DNA of 64,000 nucleotides from Ascaris suum (Eukaryota > Nematoda > Chromadorea > Rhabditida > Ascarididae). The stretch covers positions 2,232,137 to 2,296,136 of the forward strand of contig CM024184.1 of the NCBI GenBank assembly GCA_013433145.1, given 5' to 3'. How positions within the stretch are numbered: the stretch's first letter is position 1; every line of letters starts with the position of its first letter. The translations under genes and the position numbers were made by a program. This document shows, piece after piece, positions 11,023 to 22,265 of the stretch. The notes beneath the pieces were generated by a model. That model worked only from the letters and a program-made list of their open reading frames with translations, ran no database searches and had not been told where the DNA came from.

Positions 11023-12139
11023 CGGAGTTGTTGCTGGTGCCATTCATTCGCGGTCTTTTAGCAGAGGCGTGCCCAGGAAGAAAGAGCGGGATCGTGTCCA
11101 GCTTTCTCGAATGGACATCTGTTACAATTCGCTGTTGGAAGAAAACATTTTTTGTGTGTGTGTGTTCCGCCTTTGCATAACACCTGAAAGCCTCGAGAGA
11201 ACCCCACCAACCACCCTTACAGAGTTCTAAGCTAATCAACGTCAGCTATATTGCATCTATAATGCAGCGAAAAGGTCACGCAGAATTTGAAATCTAATTG
11301 AAACAACTCAAACATATTATGCTTAAGAAAGCTTTCGTTTTGCTCGAAATATGCGAAAAATTTTGCTGGAATACTAATACTAGAAAGGAACATTTCACAA
11401 ACGGATGCACTAAAATGACGCGGATAGAAAGTTGCCAAGGGGGAGTAGTAGGAATAAGGCTTTTAGTTCTGATATAGATGGTACCTCAGCAGATGTTAAA
11501 ATTTGTCGTCGTAACGAAAACTGTTGTCATAACACGTGCCGGAAATCAGGTAGCCGTTCAATTTCGCAAACTGAAGGATTCTGATTAAAATGTGATTGGC
11601 TGTCTGCACGGAAGAACGTCCGGCCCATCTAACTCGACATATGTTTATACGAACATAATAGAAACGCCTCTATTTTCTGTTTTGCCCTCGCGTTCACACT
11701 TATAAGCGCATTTCTGTTCTAATCACCACTGAGCCTCCGTCGCCACAACCCCAAATCGCACATGCCTCCTTGTTTCATGGGCCCTTGACTTTTCCCACAT
11801 CCTTGCTATAGCCTTTACTTTTGTTTTATTTCGCCACAACCATCCAGTACATTCAAGTCATGATCGTCATGTAGCACAGTAATCCGCCTAAAATGAAATT
11901 GTAAAAACTGTGAAAAGCCTGCCACAGCTTCCTCACGGCAGTGCCCCTACGTGCAGCGCACAGGAGCATATCAGCATAAAAAAGAAAACGCGAACTGATT
12001 TACTCTGAAAGCGGTAAAAAGGTTATGGAACCCAGTTGCTGAAACTGCACCTCAATTAAAGACTCCTGGAGCTTTAAGTTCCCTCTGGAATGCGTTTGAC
12101 CATTTCAGGTTCATCACTGTTGTCGACTCATCTAGACAG

Positions 12140-14332
12140 TCAGATGCAGTCAAAACTTATTCTTTCGGAGGTTTGGAGAAAAGCAAGGTCGACATTTGTT
12201 AGTGCAGATGCGCGCAAACGTTGTTTTCGTTCAGAGCTTAAGAAACTATTCGCCTTGATTTTGAAAGCAGAAAGAGCATCCACCATGCAAGTTCCTCTGA
12301 TGCAGCATATGTTTTCTATTAGGGGATACATCTATTAGGGGAAAAATCCGCTCGGGATACCGGCATTTCCCGGTTGGCGGTGAGTAATGCATAGAAGGCA
12401 TTGGTGAAGACAATTAGCTACACTTCATAAATGTTGTGCAAACATCTAGCCTTTACGTTAGTCTCACAACGTGGTCGTTTTTCATCTCTTTCAGCAAACG
12501 GTTCCATGTGCGCAGAAAAAAATGCAAGGCGGAAAATAAAAAGAATAAAGCCCATGAAATGATTCGATCGCACTAACTCACTTCTTACTCGCATTAGATG
12601 AATCACTCGTTTTCTAACTCGTTATGTTGGGTGTGGCGCTAAAGAACCAACCCAAGATATGTATTTGTGATGTAACAGTGACCGTTTTGTTGTTATATCG
12701 TTGTTTGTCGCGCCGTTTCACAGTTTGACTTGTGTACTTTTGATCTGCCTGAAGCCTATATAAGACGGGCATCAGCCTTATATAGGCTTCAGCCTTATAC
12801 AGACTTGATCTGCCCTAAATAGCTCTTTTTAACGTTTTGCTATCAGTGATAGTCGTATAGGTTTTAAATATCAACAGTTGAGATATTTTTGAGTAAAAAG
12901 TAAAAACAGCTAGTTGTTAGGCTTGTGATTATTCGTTCAATGCTGATAACTCGGTGGACGTTTAGGAGAATCGATCGCAGCGTCACGATGGTTTGTAGAC
13001 TTTTATTTCGTCACTGCAGAAATCATAACAAAGTTCTTGAGAATCTGGGATACGTCGCTTAAATATGGCACAAAAGAAATTGCTCACTCGGCGACCCACG
13101 CATAACGTTGCAAACTGCAAAGAAATCTTACCCTATTTCAGATTGAAAAGTATGACTTGCGAGATAATCTATTCAACAAGCTATAAATATCATACTCTCG
13201 GTTTTCCCAGCAGCATCCTAGGCCGAATGGTTCTGACGAAATTTACTTGCGCTCAAGCTGCTTGATAATCAGCTTTAAATCGAAAGAGCGATCGCATAGC
13301 TTGTAGTTCATGACGACGGAACATGCATAAAGTGCATAAGTACCACGACAGCAAACAACTTGAAAACGTTCCTAAAGCTACAATCCCAGCAAGTCGGCAT
13401 TCAATACTCGGGAGCAGGGATACTACGCGCGTTGAAACGAGTATTCGGAGGCTGGAAGTTCAATGGGCTCTCGGTATCGAAAATTTTCAGCTCTAGGTAT
13501 GCTCTGAGGGAGTGTTTCAAACCCGAACGGACAGGAACCGAAAACTTAAAAACTCGAGACATTTTACGGATCAACAAATGCCTCTACGAATTCTCCGCTA
13601 CGCTTCCCACAGAACGAGAAGATTCCATCATACAGTATTTGGGAAAGTCTTTCCCAATTTTGTAGCCCATGATATGGTCAAATATCACCGCGTCGTACTT
13701 TGTACCTTCAGAGTCTAAAATATTTAAATGAATCTACTGGTCAGGTGAGAAGAGGTCGAGGAAATAGCTGGAAAGGGCAATGTTGACGTGTCCATGTGAA
13801 CCTACAAAATCTTAAGCTAGACTACATCAAAAGTAAGATGAAGGGGTGGAATGTTCCGAAGTGGGACGTCAGTAGACTAAGCAGAACATACGGGAATGGT
13901 CCAGACACCTGTCTGCAGCAGGAAATTGGAAACTTTTCGAAGTTTGAGGCAGATTCAGAGTTTTGCGAATTTCATCGCATAACCGCATAATAGCATTCAT
14001 TATCGCACCAGAATCGCGAATCATGTCGTCGGCAATACATCCCTCGCGTGGACCTTTTGTTCGGCTCAAAGGAAAAAACCAGCAAGCGAAAAAATTTGTC
14101 TTGACAGACGGATCACATGAATCACGTGAACGGAATTATGCATACTTCAAAATTTCATCCTAAACTGTGAAATTCTTTGCTTCGGTAAGCGGAGCCGATC
14201 TAGGTGCCCACTCACCTCATGCGGTTCTTTATTTGTCTGCTTGATGAGATCGTTTATGGAAATCATCCAAATATCAAAAAGATGCATAGGCGAAAGCACA
14301 GACGCGACTTTGCCATCATGCAATATGCAGGT
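12140..14332 (-). CDS. Gene Y: unrecognised gene, divergent from gene X
   Basis: No family recognised. Proposed exons in order: 14216-14332, 13892-14042, 13611-13714, 13427-13503, 13088-13114, 12140-12296 (stop). Phases agree throughout (633 nt, 210 codons plus stop). The first reads LHDGKVASVLSPMHLFDIWM and INDLIKQTNKEPHE and ends at an excellent GAG|GTGAGT donor. The second gives a helical RDSGAIMNAIMRLCDEIRKT, the third KYDAVIFDHIMGYKIGKDFP and the fourth ENFRYREPIELPASEYSF. The start could be the ATG of MHLFDIW, or an upstream exon may exist. The FDIWMISINDLI helix is faintly like the last helix of a PH domain; I would not rely on that. The region starts about 700 bp beyond duplication copy 1. 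Antisense frames are also partly open, so strand choice rests on splice sites. Confidence 0.4.
12671..12815 (+). mobile_element. Third, partial LTR-like fragment with hairpin
   Basis: It starts TGTAACAGTGACCGTTTTG, similar to the upstream part of the block at 21,212, and contains GCCTATATAAGACGGGC, similar to the TATA region of both blocks. The TATA region is itself part of a perfect 14-bp inverted repeat (12,751-12,764 and 12,777-12,790; arm GAAGCCTATATAAG) with a 12-nt loop, which points to an inverted micro-duplication of the promoter. The rest of the block is missing. Confidence 0.4.
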
Positions 14333-14477
14333 CTATACATGCGATAATGTAGTAATAAATCCCTTGCAGCCTTATTCTTTTGCGGTGAAATGTTTTCGAA
14401 TTTGAATGCATATGAGAAAAGACTTGTCTACTTATGGCGTCTAATGAAATTGGCCTTTCTGTGATGCATATTTGTAG

Positions 14478-17400
14478 AATCATTATGGCAATCAATGGAG
14501 GCGATGTCAGAAAGCATTCGTTCGTTTTGTTCTGCACTGGCTCGGTCTTGTGATGACCACGAGCGTTCCGTTGGTGCGGGTAATAGCCTGCATGTCGATT
14601 TTACATTTCCAATCACTTTTGGCGGACATTTCCCTGGATCCTGTTCCAAACCGTCCAGGTAAAGTCCCTCTTACTAATGTTTTGTTATCACAACAAAAAT
14701 ACTGAACTTTGAAAAGCAGCGTTAAGATTCAGGGCTCGACGAAAAAATTTTAGATTGTATGACGGAAGCCTCTGGAGTGATGACATTAGCAAGCATCATA
14801 TATCGACTTTGGTGCTGAAAAACCATTAAATAACACCGATCGCGAGTCATGGAAGTCTAGTAAATAGAGCTTTCGATTAAATTTTCATCGGACCTCGATG
14901 CATATTTCGTGGGCACTGGGAAGCAAAAAGAATACATCAGTGTGACAGGTGACTCGTCGCATTTTGTGGCTTGTTCGCTCAAGAAAATTTGCTCTTCTTC
15001 GATACACAAGCTCAGATGCTCTCAAGGTTTGCATATTCTTTCGAGGCCAGGATATACGCGATGCTTCTGCATGGGCTTTCTGAGATTCAGTTGAAATCTC
15101 GTATGCAATTCTTTTGCGTCAGAACTCCGCTCATTGCGAAGGAGAAATACCCACTCGGATTTGTAAAACGACTATGGCTGGATAACAAAAGTATCCCCAT
15201 CCACGCGGGCGGGCACTAACATATGCCTTCTTTTATTGCAGGGTTGTACCAATTTGATGAATACGACGAAAATTTTTACATGATTATGGCACCGGTAAGC
15301 CTTTAGTATTCATTCCCGCCTAATATATGTTAAGACCTTAATTTTGGACTGCTTCAAGTCAGTGCAATCCGTCTCACCTTATGAACGTGAGGACTGTTGA
15401 AAAGGCTGAAGAATCCTCAGTTTTATGGTTTTTTCTGAATTTATTCCAACACGCACCTCACTAGAGACTTATAATCATTTCGCAATGAGAGCCACACCCA
15501 GAGAAAATAACCGTGTTTGCGATGGAGAAAAGAAGATTTAAATTCTAGTGGTAACTTATTCCGACGTCTCCCTGAAAACTTTCATTTTTCAACACGGTGG
15601 GGATCATGTCCTTACATATGCCTCCTGTTTCTCGTCTACCGATAGAAGAATAGCTTCGTGAACAGTGGTAACCGTTCAAACCCGAATCTTTTTAAAACGA
15701 TGAATAAAGCAGTGCATATTTGTAGTCCGTGTGAAGAATGTATATCATTTCTTTTCTTTCCAGAAAGTTGTATGCAATAGGTGCAAGAGAAAAAAGGTGA
15801 GTCAGTTGCCGATTTGTTGACATTTGTCGCGACAAATAACGGTGGCTTCGCTGGTCAACGATGTCTTCGCGTAAGATGGAGGTGTTTAGCCTTGAGCTAG
15901 AAGGAAATCTTCGGAGAAGGTCCTTGTTAAAAAGTGGACGCGGGACATGCAAAGATTTGTCTCGTTGTTCTCCATTAGCGAGTTTTCTTTCTTGGGTCTT
16001 GGAGGACCGATTCAAGATGTGAGAATGAGGACGCAGAAAGGTAGGCTTTACTGGAAATTCTGAGCGAGAACGCACCTCAGCTGATAATTCTCATAAAAGG
16101 ATATGAAGCCACTTAAAAAATGCGAACATCCAATACATGACGTCATTTAAAGCGTTGTTGCTCATTTTTGTGCATGCATCTCAGCAACACTTTCTGTCGC
16201 GTCAAACGGCGAAACAGTCAAAACAAAATCCCAGCGAAGTGGTCAAGAAGATTTCGTGAGAAAGGAGACATAAAATTTTCACTTTGTTGTGAGAAGATTT
16301 TATGTCTCCTCTTTTGCTGCCATTCTTTGTAAGTGTATGTAACTTATGACGTCTCTTAGCCTCTGCCTCTTTCGTAAAGGTGCGTAGGGGACCCGCAGCC
16401 CCCTTTTCGTATATTTTTGCCGCGTTCTTACGCGACACTTTCCACTGGGCCCATGAGCCGGTCTTTCACCTCATCGATGCCGGAGAAGACCGCATTGTAT
16501 CGCTGCAGTTATGCTGAAGTAGCATTAGGTCAAAGTCTTCACAGTACCATCGTCTTCTTTCACACTTTCGTGCCGGCATTGAACGAGTTATTTCACTTTC
16601 GAAGCTGATGCTTGTGTAAACACTCGTTGAGATGCTTTCTGCTAAGGAATCACTCCCAAAGAAGCGCATCTCTTTTGTTGAAAACAGATTAAGAACTTCT
16701 CCCTTACAAATAAGATTGCGAAAACAACCTCGACAACAGGCGCCGTTCTTGGCGAAACTACCAGCTAACGCGATCTGGGAACCGGTTTGTTTGCGATCGG
16801 AAAACGTTACTTCGGTTGCGGAGAGCTACCACATTCCCACCTACGCATAAACTTCATCTTCTTATGCAGTGGAAGATTTCCTTATATTCCTGATCTCCCA
16901 CTACTACTTACAACGCTCCAGCTGGAACAGTTTCTTATGAGGAACTCGGAAACATGTCATAATATTGCATTTTGTTGGGAGAGTTCACACGAATAGATTT
17001 TCCATTTAATGAATGCTACCGACATTTTGCGTGTGTTCAAACGCTCGGAAAAATACAGATCGATATGTCGATACTAATCGCATTGTTCTGCTTGGGTACT
17101 CACCCTGGCCTAATTCACATCTTCCAAGGAACATCTATGGATAGGCGCAGTGCCCAAAAGTCTACAAATACCTAATTTTCCGCAAAATATGCCCGACTGT
17201 TGTGTGCGCACTGTCGAATGTCTTTTTCGTTACATGGTGCTCTTTGGTTTAAGCTGATTGCCTCAAATAACATATTCTAAAGAGAGTTCATAATAGCTGC
17301 GACCGAATCACGGACATCAGGGCTGAAACGTTTTTTACTTACAATCCATTCTCAGCTTCCTTTTTGGAACTATCGAGATGAAAGATACGCAGCCTCTATC

Positions 17401-19960
17401 CCTACCTCCCCATCAATGCAACATCCACCCCATCCTTTGGACTCCGCCGACGATAAAAGTTTTCACAGATTAAAGTTATATTTGTAGGACAAGTACGAGG
17501 AGCCGCAGTCACTCTTGCGAAGGTGCGAAAGCATGGCCGAAGGAGCGACAATACCTCGCTATTTCACTACGGAGGAAATTGAAGGCCTAAAAGATCGTTA
17601 CAGTGAATTGATGGAAGACATATCATCAGGTTGGTCAGGTTGAAATCCGTTCTCGATAGCGCGGGAGATGAACATTGTGAATGGGCACAGGAACTCTCTT
17701 TGTACATCAGTTGCCAAAGAAAAGCAAAAAGTATCTTCTACTCAAAGACTTTCGATGAAGAAAGTGAAAGACGAAGTGCCAAGTCTTTGATGCACATATA
17801 AATTTCAAGTAACCATCTCTGTAAACAATTAGGCGCATTTTCAAACATGCCGACTAAATGAGTAAGCATCTCTGTAAACAACCACACCAAAAACTACAGC
17901 GAAAAGGTTGAAATATAGCGCTAGGGTAAGTAGCTTGAAAATAATGTCCCGACATTCTCGTCCTGCCACAAAGACGCGTAGCTAGATCTCGACCAGCTTT
18001 CGTCGTAATGTCCCACATATTGTGAAGGAGATCCGTGCGCGTATAGTTGGATGTCCAGCGTTCTAAACTCGACTAATTTACCGGTCGTGGCTCGCGAGCC
18101 GTCTCAAGCCATTTTTATTTTTTCTCAGCTTTGATCAACGGCATGAATCTCTCCAATTCCGGCCGCAAATGAACGTTAAAACTCAAGGCGTATTTTCCTT
18201 GCGACTGTAGTTGAAAACAACACGCTTCGGTGTTAACTGGGTGGGGAGAATTGTCGAACTGTGTCGGTACGCACATATATGCACATGTGCATATATGTGC
18301 GTCCTTATACATCCATGGCTGCATGTTCATATATGCTTACATGCCTTTATATGTACCTGCGCATGCGTGAATCAAACACTGTTAGGAGTTCAGTGTCATC
18401 CCTCGGAAGGGACATCGGGTTAAGGTGGATCATAAATCTTGTGCCTCGAGAGCCCTACCGAGAAGACCCTCGTGATCGAAAAAGCCTGCTCCGCAAGACA
18501 TTCGCTCTAACCAGCGCAGAACCCATGTAATCCACATAGGGCTCAACGATGAACCCACTGCTGCAATGGTTCCACAGTTTCCTGTCCACTTCCAACAGTC
18601 ATAGATGCTCTTTCTGTTTCTGCTGTTGAGGAAATTTCATGAGCCGTAGAAGTGGCCAGTTACGCAGGCCAGAGGAAACATAGTACCAATTTCAAAGTAA
18701 AGAACATCAAGAAAAACAACAGAAGCAAGGAAAAAACAATATGCAAGGACGTCGCGAAGTTGCAAACTTGAGCTACCAATTTAGTACGGTTTTCAACTAC
18801 ACTCAAAAGAGTTGCCAAAATATGACTGCGCTGCAAATTCCCGCAAATTATTCCTATCGCAGCTGCCCATGAAAAGAATACAATACTATGGCACAAGCCA
18901 TATGAAAGTACTCGTAACAGAATCAGGCGCTTTCCGACCACCCATTCTCAAGAGGTACACCCTCTCCAAGACCCATTGGCAGCTGCGAAATGCTCCACGC
19001 CTGCATTTGATGTTTATTTTCGTGTTTGCGCGTTTGATTGCATTCCATTTTGCCGTTCACTTCACCAGACAGTATTATTCCATTTGCCAAAATCATATTT
19101 GAGGGCATGCGGGAAGACTTTTAATGACACATCTTTTCTGGGTGTGTTACTTCCGAGTCTGTGAAAAGTATGAGCCTAATGGTTGGGGACGCTGGTGAAC
19201 GAAACTGCGTCATTCATTTTCGCGGCTCTCAGCGTTTTCTTTTTTTCAGATGATGCTCCACCGCTTGTTTTCATGGTCACAGGTACGCTTTCAAATTAGA
19301 AAAGAAGCGTTAAATCGATAATTCGTTAAAGGCTGAGGGAGTTTCGCATGTTAATATAAATTATAACTTTTCTGCCAACGTACTGTTTACTCACATTACT
19401 CACAACCTCTCTAGCTGATAAAAATGTATGAAAGCCATAAATGAAACGAAAGAAAATGATAAACAACTGTGAATTTTGTTGTAGGTGTCTCTAGGATTAG
19501 TGATAACAGGTGCATTATAATTATTTGCTCATTTCATTTGGTTATTTTGAATGCTATACTTTCTTGTTTTTCATTTCAGCCAAACACTATAAGTTTATGA
19601 AAAAAACGGGTAAGCACAGCATTTTTCGTACTATTCCTGCAATGCTTCCGCAATTTTTAGAAAAAAAAAGCAGAAGTTGAGCGAAAATATGAGTTGAATA
19701 TGATAAGAATCAATCGTGTTGTTCACTTTATTCTGGGTTCAGTTCAATTAAGCGCACGAATAATTTCAAGATCAAATAGAGGAAAGTGAAGTTAAACGGC
19801 AACTAGTCGTGATTATTATGCGCTCCATGTGTTCTATGGGAAACCACCTATCATCATTTGAAGGCATTATATTCATTAAGAGCTAATGCTTTAGTTTTGT
19901 TTTTTTCTTTTTTCCTCTGTACAAGAATATCTACTGTGGCTAAACGGCGGTCGTTTTTGA
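14478..19960 (+). CDS. Gene X: unrecognised multi-exon gene
   Basis: No family recognised. Proposed exons: 14478-14658, 14754-14811, 14870-14948, 14984-15190, 15242-15294, 15764-15796, 17488-17629, 19250-19282, 19580-19609, 19926-19960 (stop). All phases agree. The most convincing are 15242-15294 (LYQFDEYDENFYMIMAP), 15764-15796 (KVVCNRCKRKK), 17488-17629 (CESMAEGATIPRYFTTEEIE, then GLKDRYSELMEDISS), 19250-19282 (DDAPPLVFMV) and 19580-19609 (KHYKFMKKT), each with good TTTCAG or TTGTAG acceptors and GTAAG/GTGAG-like donors. An in-frame ATG at 14492 (MEAMSESIRSFC) could be the start. Weak points: the 35-nt gap between 14948 and 14984 is short for an intron, the 14811 donor is poor, and the last acceptor is AAG after a long T-tract. 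Several exons are only 30-33 nt. The start and end are guesses. Confidence 0.45.
15797..17487. other. Gene X intron with scattered open frames
   Basis: A 1.69-kb interval between supported exons. It holds a 127-codon minus-strand frame (15,692-16,075) with no recognisable domain and an isolated exon-like piece on the minus strand at about 16,436-16,518 (NAVFSGIDEVKDRLMGPVES, between CTGCAG and GTAAGA). I could not connect the latter to gene Y by phase. Confidence 0.3.
16263..16310. repeat. 14-bp inverted repeat with 20-nt loop
   Basis: AGGAGACATAAAAT (16,263-16,276) pairs with ATTTTATGTCTCCT (16,297-16,310). The loop contains a further TCAC/GTGA match. It lies in a gene X intron; no larger precursor-like structure was recognised. 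Confidence 0.7.
18269..18302. repeat. 34-bp perfect palindrome in gene X intron
   Basis: The half-site ACGCACATATATGCACA is followed immediately by its reverse complement, with no spacer. Around it, CATATATG- and CATG-type words recur to about 18,365. It would form a cruciform or, if transcribed, a loopless hairpin. Confidence 0.9.
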
Positions 19961-20994
19961 AATCCGTTCAGTAACAGCGAAGTTTGCTTCCACCTCGTTG
20001 TTGTTGGCGGCAACAGGCAAATATCTTGGAAAGATGCTTTCTGCAGGTTGTTGGCAGTACGTAAAGGACAACAAAAGGATTTTTGTTGCTTATTAACACA
20101 ACTCAAACTTCATTTTTACGGACCTTGAGATTTGCATGTAGGATGTAGCGTAGACGCTCCAAGCATGTAACATCGTCGACCTTGCTCATCTTTCATGCTG
20201 TGCAGTGTCCATCGGCATTCTTCTCAGGCGTTCCCTCTCATGCCTGCAGTGTGCTTTCTCTTTCATCGACATACATGTCCTCCTCTCTTTTCCCTCAACT
20301 CGTGCAACTAAAAAAGTTTCCCCGAACACACGACGTAATCGGCTGAGGAATTATATACTAATAGACGTTTGTAGGGTAAGTATGACCCATCATTAGAATA
20401 TGAGAGACGTTTGAATATAAGATTTTGCTGGCAAAAAAAATTCATTGAAAAATGTAAGACATGAACTGTTGCAGCCACCGATCGCACATTTTGTTTGGAC
20501 AAGCGCGAGTTGTTTCTGTGAATACGCATTTGCTACTAGTATTCCATCCACTTCCCTAAGTTCTCGTTCTCTCGTATTTGTGGTTTTCTGCTTTATGTGT
20601 ACTGCCAACAACCAATACAACATCCTCTACTCCTCTGAATCGACAATCAGCTGCATTCACATTCCTGCAACTACTTTTCATGTGCTGTTGGGGATTTTCG
20701 TAAACAAAGTGCTCTATCATGTCAGCATGCACTGTGACCTTGGAAGGTGGAATATTGGGCCAACTCCACCTAGCCTCTCCAACCTTTGGCCATTTAAAAG
20801 TCCAACTTCAAATATTGGCTCTGCAAAAATTTCTCTTTAATACTTGTATCCAACTGTTGAGAATAAGCTCCAGCGGTAGGAAAAACAATCAATCAATGAT
20901 CATTTTCCATGTTATATTTATTAAGTCTGTTCTTGCAACATTTGTCCATTCGTATCGATTACTGCGCTCTCCGTTTTTTCACCGAGCCATTCCG

Positions 20995-21115
20995 CTTTGC
21001 GCGCTCATTGGAACGGATCCTGAGTCTCCGCTTAAACTGAACATCGATGAATCAAATCGTCAGCATCGGATGGGCGTAGGCGAGTCTATGCCTAACACAC
21101 CACTCAGTGAAATGT
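20995..21115 (-). repeat. Inverted relative of the 22.0-kb insertion
   Basis: CGATGAATCAAATCGTCAGC at 21,046-21,065 and the following CATCGGATGGGC match the reverse complement of about 22,080-22,125 (GCCCATCGGATGCTGACGAG, then TCGATTCATCG). Similarity continues to CTCATTGGAACG. The match marks a dispersed family with one member on each side of the LTR-like block at 21.2 kb. The open frame here (ending TGA-free until 21,190) is likely a by-product of this repeat. Confidence 0.5.
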
Positions 21116-21211
21116 TTTGGAGCCGATTAATACAGGGCCATTTATTGGATATAGCGCTGAAGACCCATCCCAACGTACCATTTGTGATCTAAATCTATTT
21201 CTGATCTAATA

Positions 21212-21506
21212 TTGCAGTGATCGTTTTGCTCGTATGCTCGGTTGTCGTTCATTGTTCTTTATGCAGTCCCATCGATCGACCTAGGTGGCTTTGGCCTGCC
21301 TGGGGCCTCTATAAGTCGGGCTTCAGCCCTTCGCATTCGGTCTTTTCCATTCCACACCTCCCAGGTCGGCAGCCCTTCTTGGTACAACTCGCCTTTCGCC
21401 GTTTATTCTCGTTTGTGGGAGCTGTGTGTTCTCCAGCTAACCACTTCGACTGTACTTCCACGTTCAACTCAGCCTCCCTCTTCACGTCGCAGCTGCCAGG
21501 GTTACA
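21212..21506 (+). mobile_element. LTR-like block, copy 2
   Basis: About 295 bp from ATTGCAGTGATCG to GTTACA (21,501-21,506), aligning with the left-edge block. The TATAAG box (21,310-21,315) is kept, with GTCGGGCTTCAGCCCTTCGC downstream identical to copy 1, while the AATAAA of copy 1 is lost here (CTCCAGCTAACC). The upstream part is similar to 12,676-12,700. It lies at the left boundary of duplication copy 2, so it may mark the recombination or insertion point. Confidence 0.4.
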
Positions 21507-21951
21507 ACGCCATTGCAAGTGATTTGTCGTAAGGGTTGCATTCGCATTATGTAAGGTGTCGTCTCTGGCAGCTTGCCGATTGGACAGTTACAAATTTTAG
21601 CCAAAAAAGAAATTAAAAGAGCTTGTTCAGATACCAGGAACGGTGAGCCTGCGTCTTCTTCGAACGAGTGCACTTATTGTGCTAGTGGTATCACCCGTGT
21701 ACTTCTGAGCAGATTATGGACATACATAATTGCAGCTGAAGGCTACAGTTGTATTAGTGAAATGTTTCTCGTCTCCACAAGGGACGTCTCTCGACTACTC
21801 GCAAGATGCGGTGATCCAAATTCCCGAGTTTCATGTGGCCAACATGGGCCTCAGCTGTGATTCACAGAAAAGATTGACTCTCAACATTTCCCGCAAAATC
21901 CCCGGATCCAGTGAAGGTTTACTGACGAACAGCATTCTCCGTACAATGATC

Positions 21952-22265
21952 TCCCGGATATTCTTGAGTTTACTTGAATCGACAAAGCATTCATTGCGAA
22001 TAAATGTCTCTTCATATCACTACCACTTCCGTTTAGGTGAAGTTGTGAGGTAGCATGAAGGTAAGGGCATAGGCTCGTCTCCTGCCCATCGGATGCTGAC
22101 GAGTCGATTCATCGTTGTTCCATGCGGCTTGCCTCACCGCTCGCGTTCCGATGAGACCACTGGTCGGAATGACCCGGTAGGTCAAAGCCGAAGAGTTTGC
22201 TCGGAGCCCTCATCAAACCGGCCGCGCAATAAGCAAAACTAAACAATGAATCTTCCCGGATATTC
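21952..22265. mobile_element. About 300-bp insertion with a 12-bp target duplication
   Basis: TCCCGGATATTC occurs at 21,952-21,963 and again at 22,254-22,265, bracketing DNA absent from the matching place in copy 1 (about 700-735). The insert is GC-richer than its surroundings, has an A-rich end (AAGCAAAACTAAACAATGAA) and no long reading frame. It looks like a short retroposed element (SINE or 5'-truncated LINE). A related segment in opposite orientation lies at about 20,995-21,115. Confidence 0.6.

Larger units (their letters stand above)
1..11441. repeat. Large direct duplication, copy 1
   Basis: Most of this stretch aligns in the same order and orientation with about 21,206-31,518. Clear anchors are 11-260 with 21,266-21,506; 960-1,320 with 22,500-22,860; 4,809-6,650 with 24,426-26,285; 7,200-8,440 with 26,690-27,830; and 8,880-11,441 with 29,040-31,518. 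The left end is cut by the window. The right end is sharp: after GAAAGTTGCCAA the two copies lose similarity. The copy contains only short ORFs, mostly broken, so it is not annotated as genes except where listed separately. Confidence 0.9.

Noticed and set aside
12109..12210. Plus-strand exon-like frame FITVVDSSRQSDAVKTYS
   Set aside because: It overlaps the last exon of gene Y on the other strand, and gene Y has the better chain of phases; kept only as an alternative.
20719..21192. 157-codon plus-strand frame
   Set aside because: Its second half coincides with the dispersed repeat that recurs inverted at 22.1 kb, and its first half has no recognisable domain.
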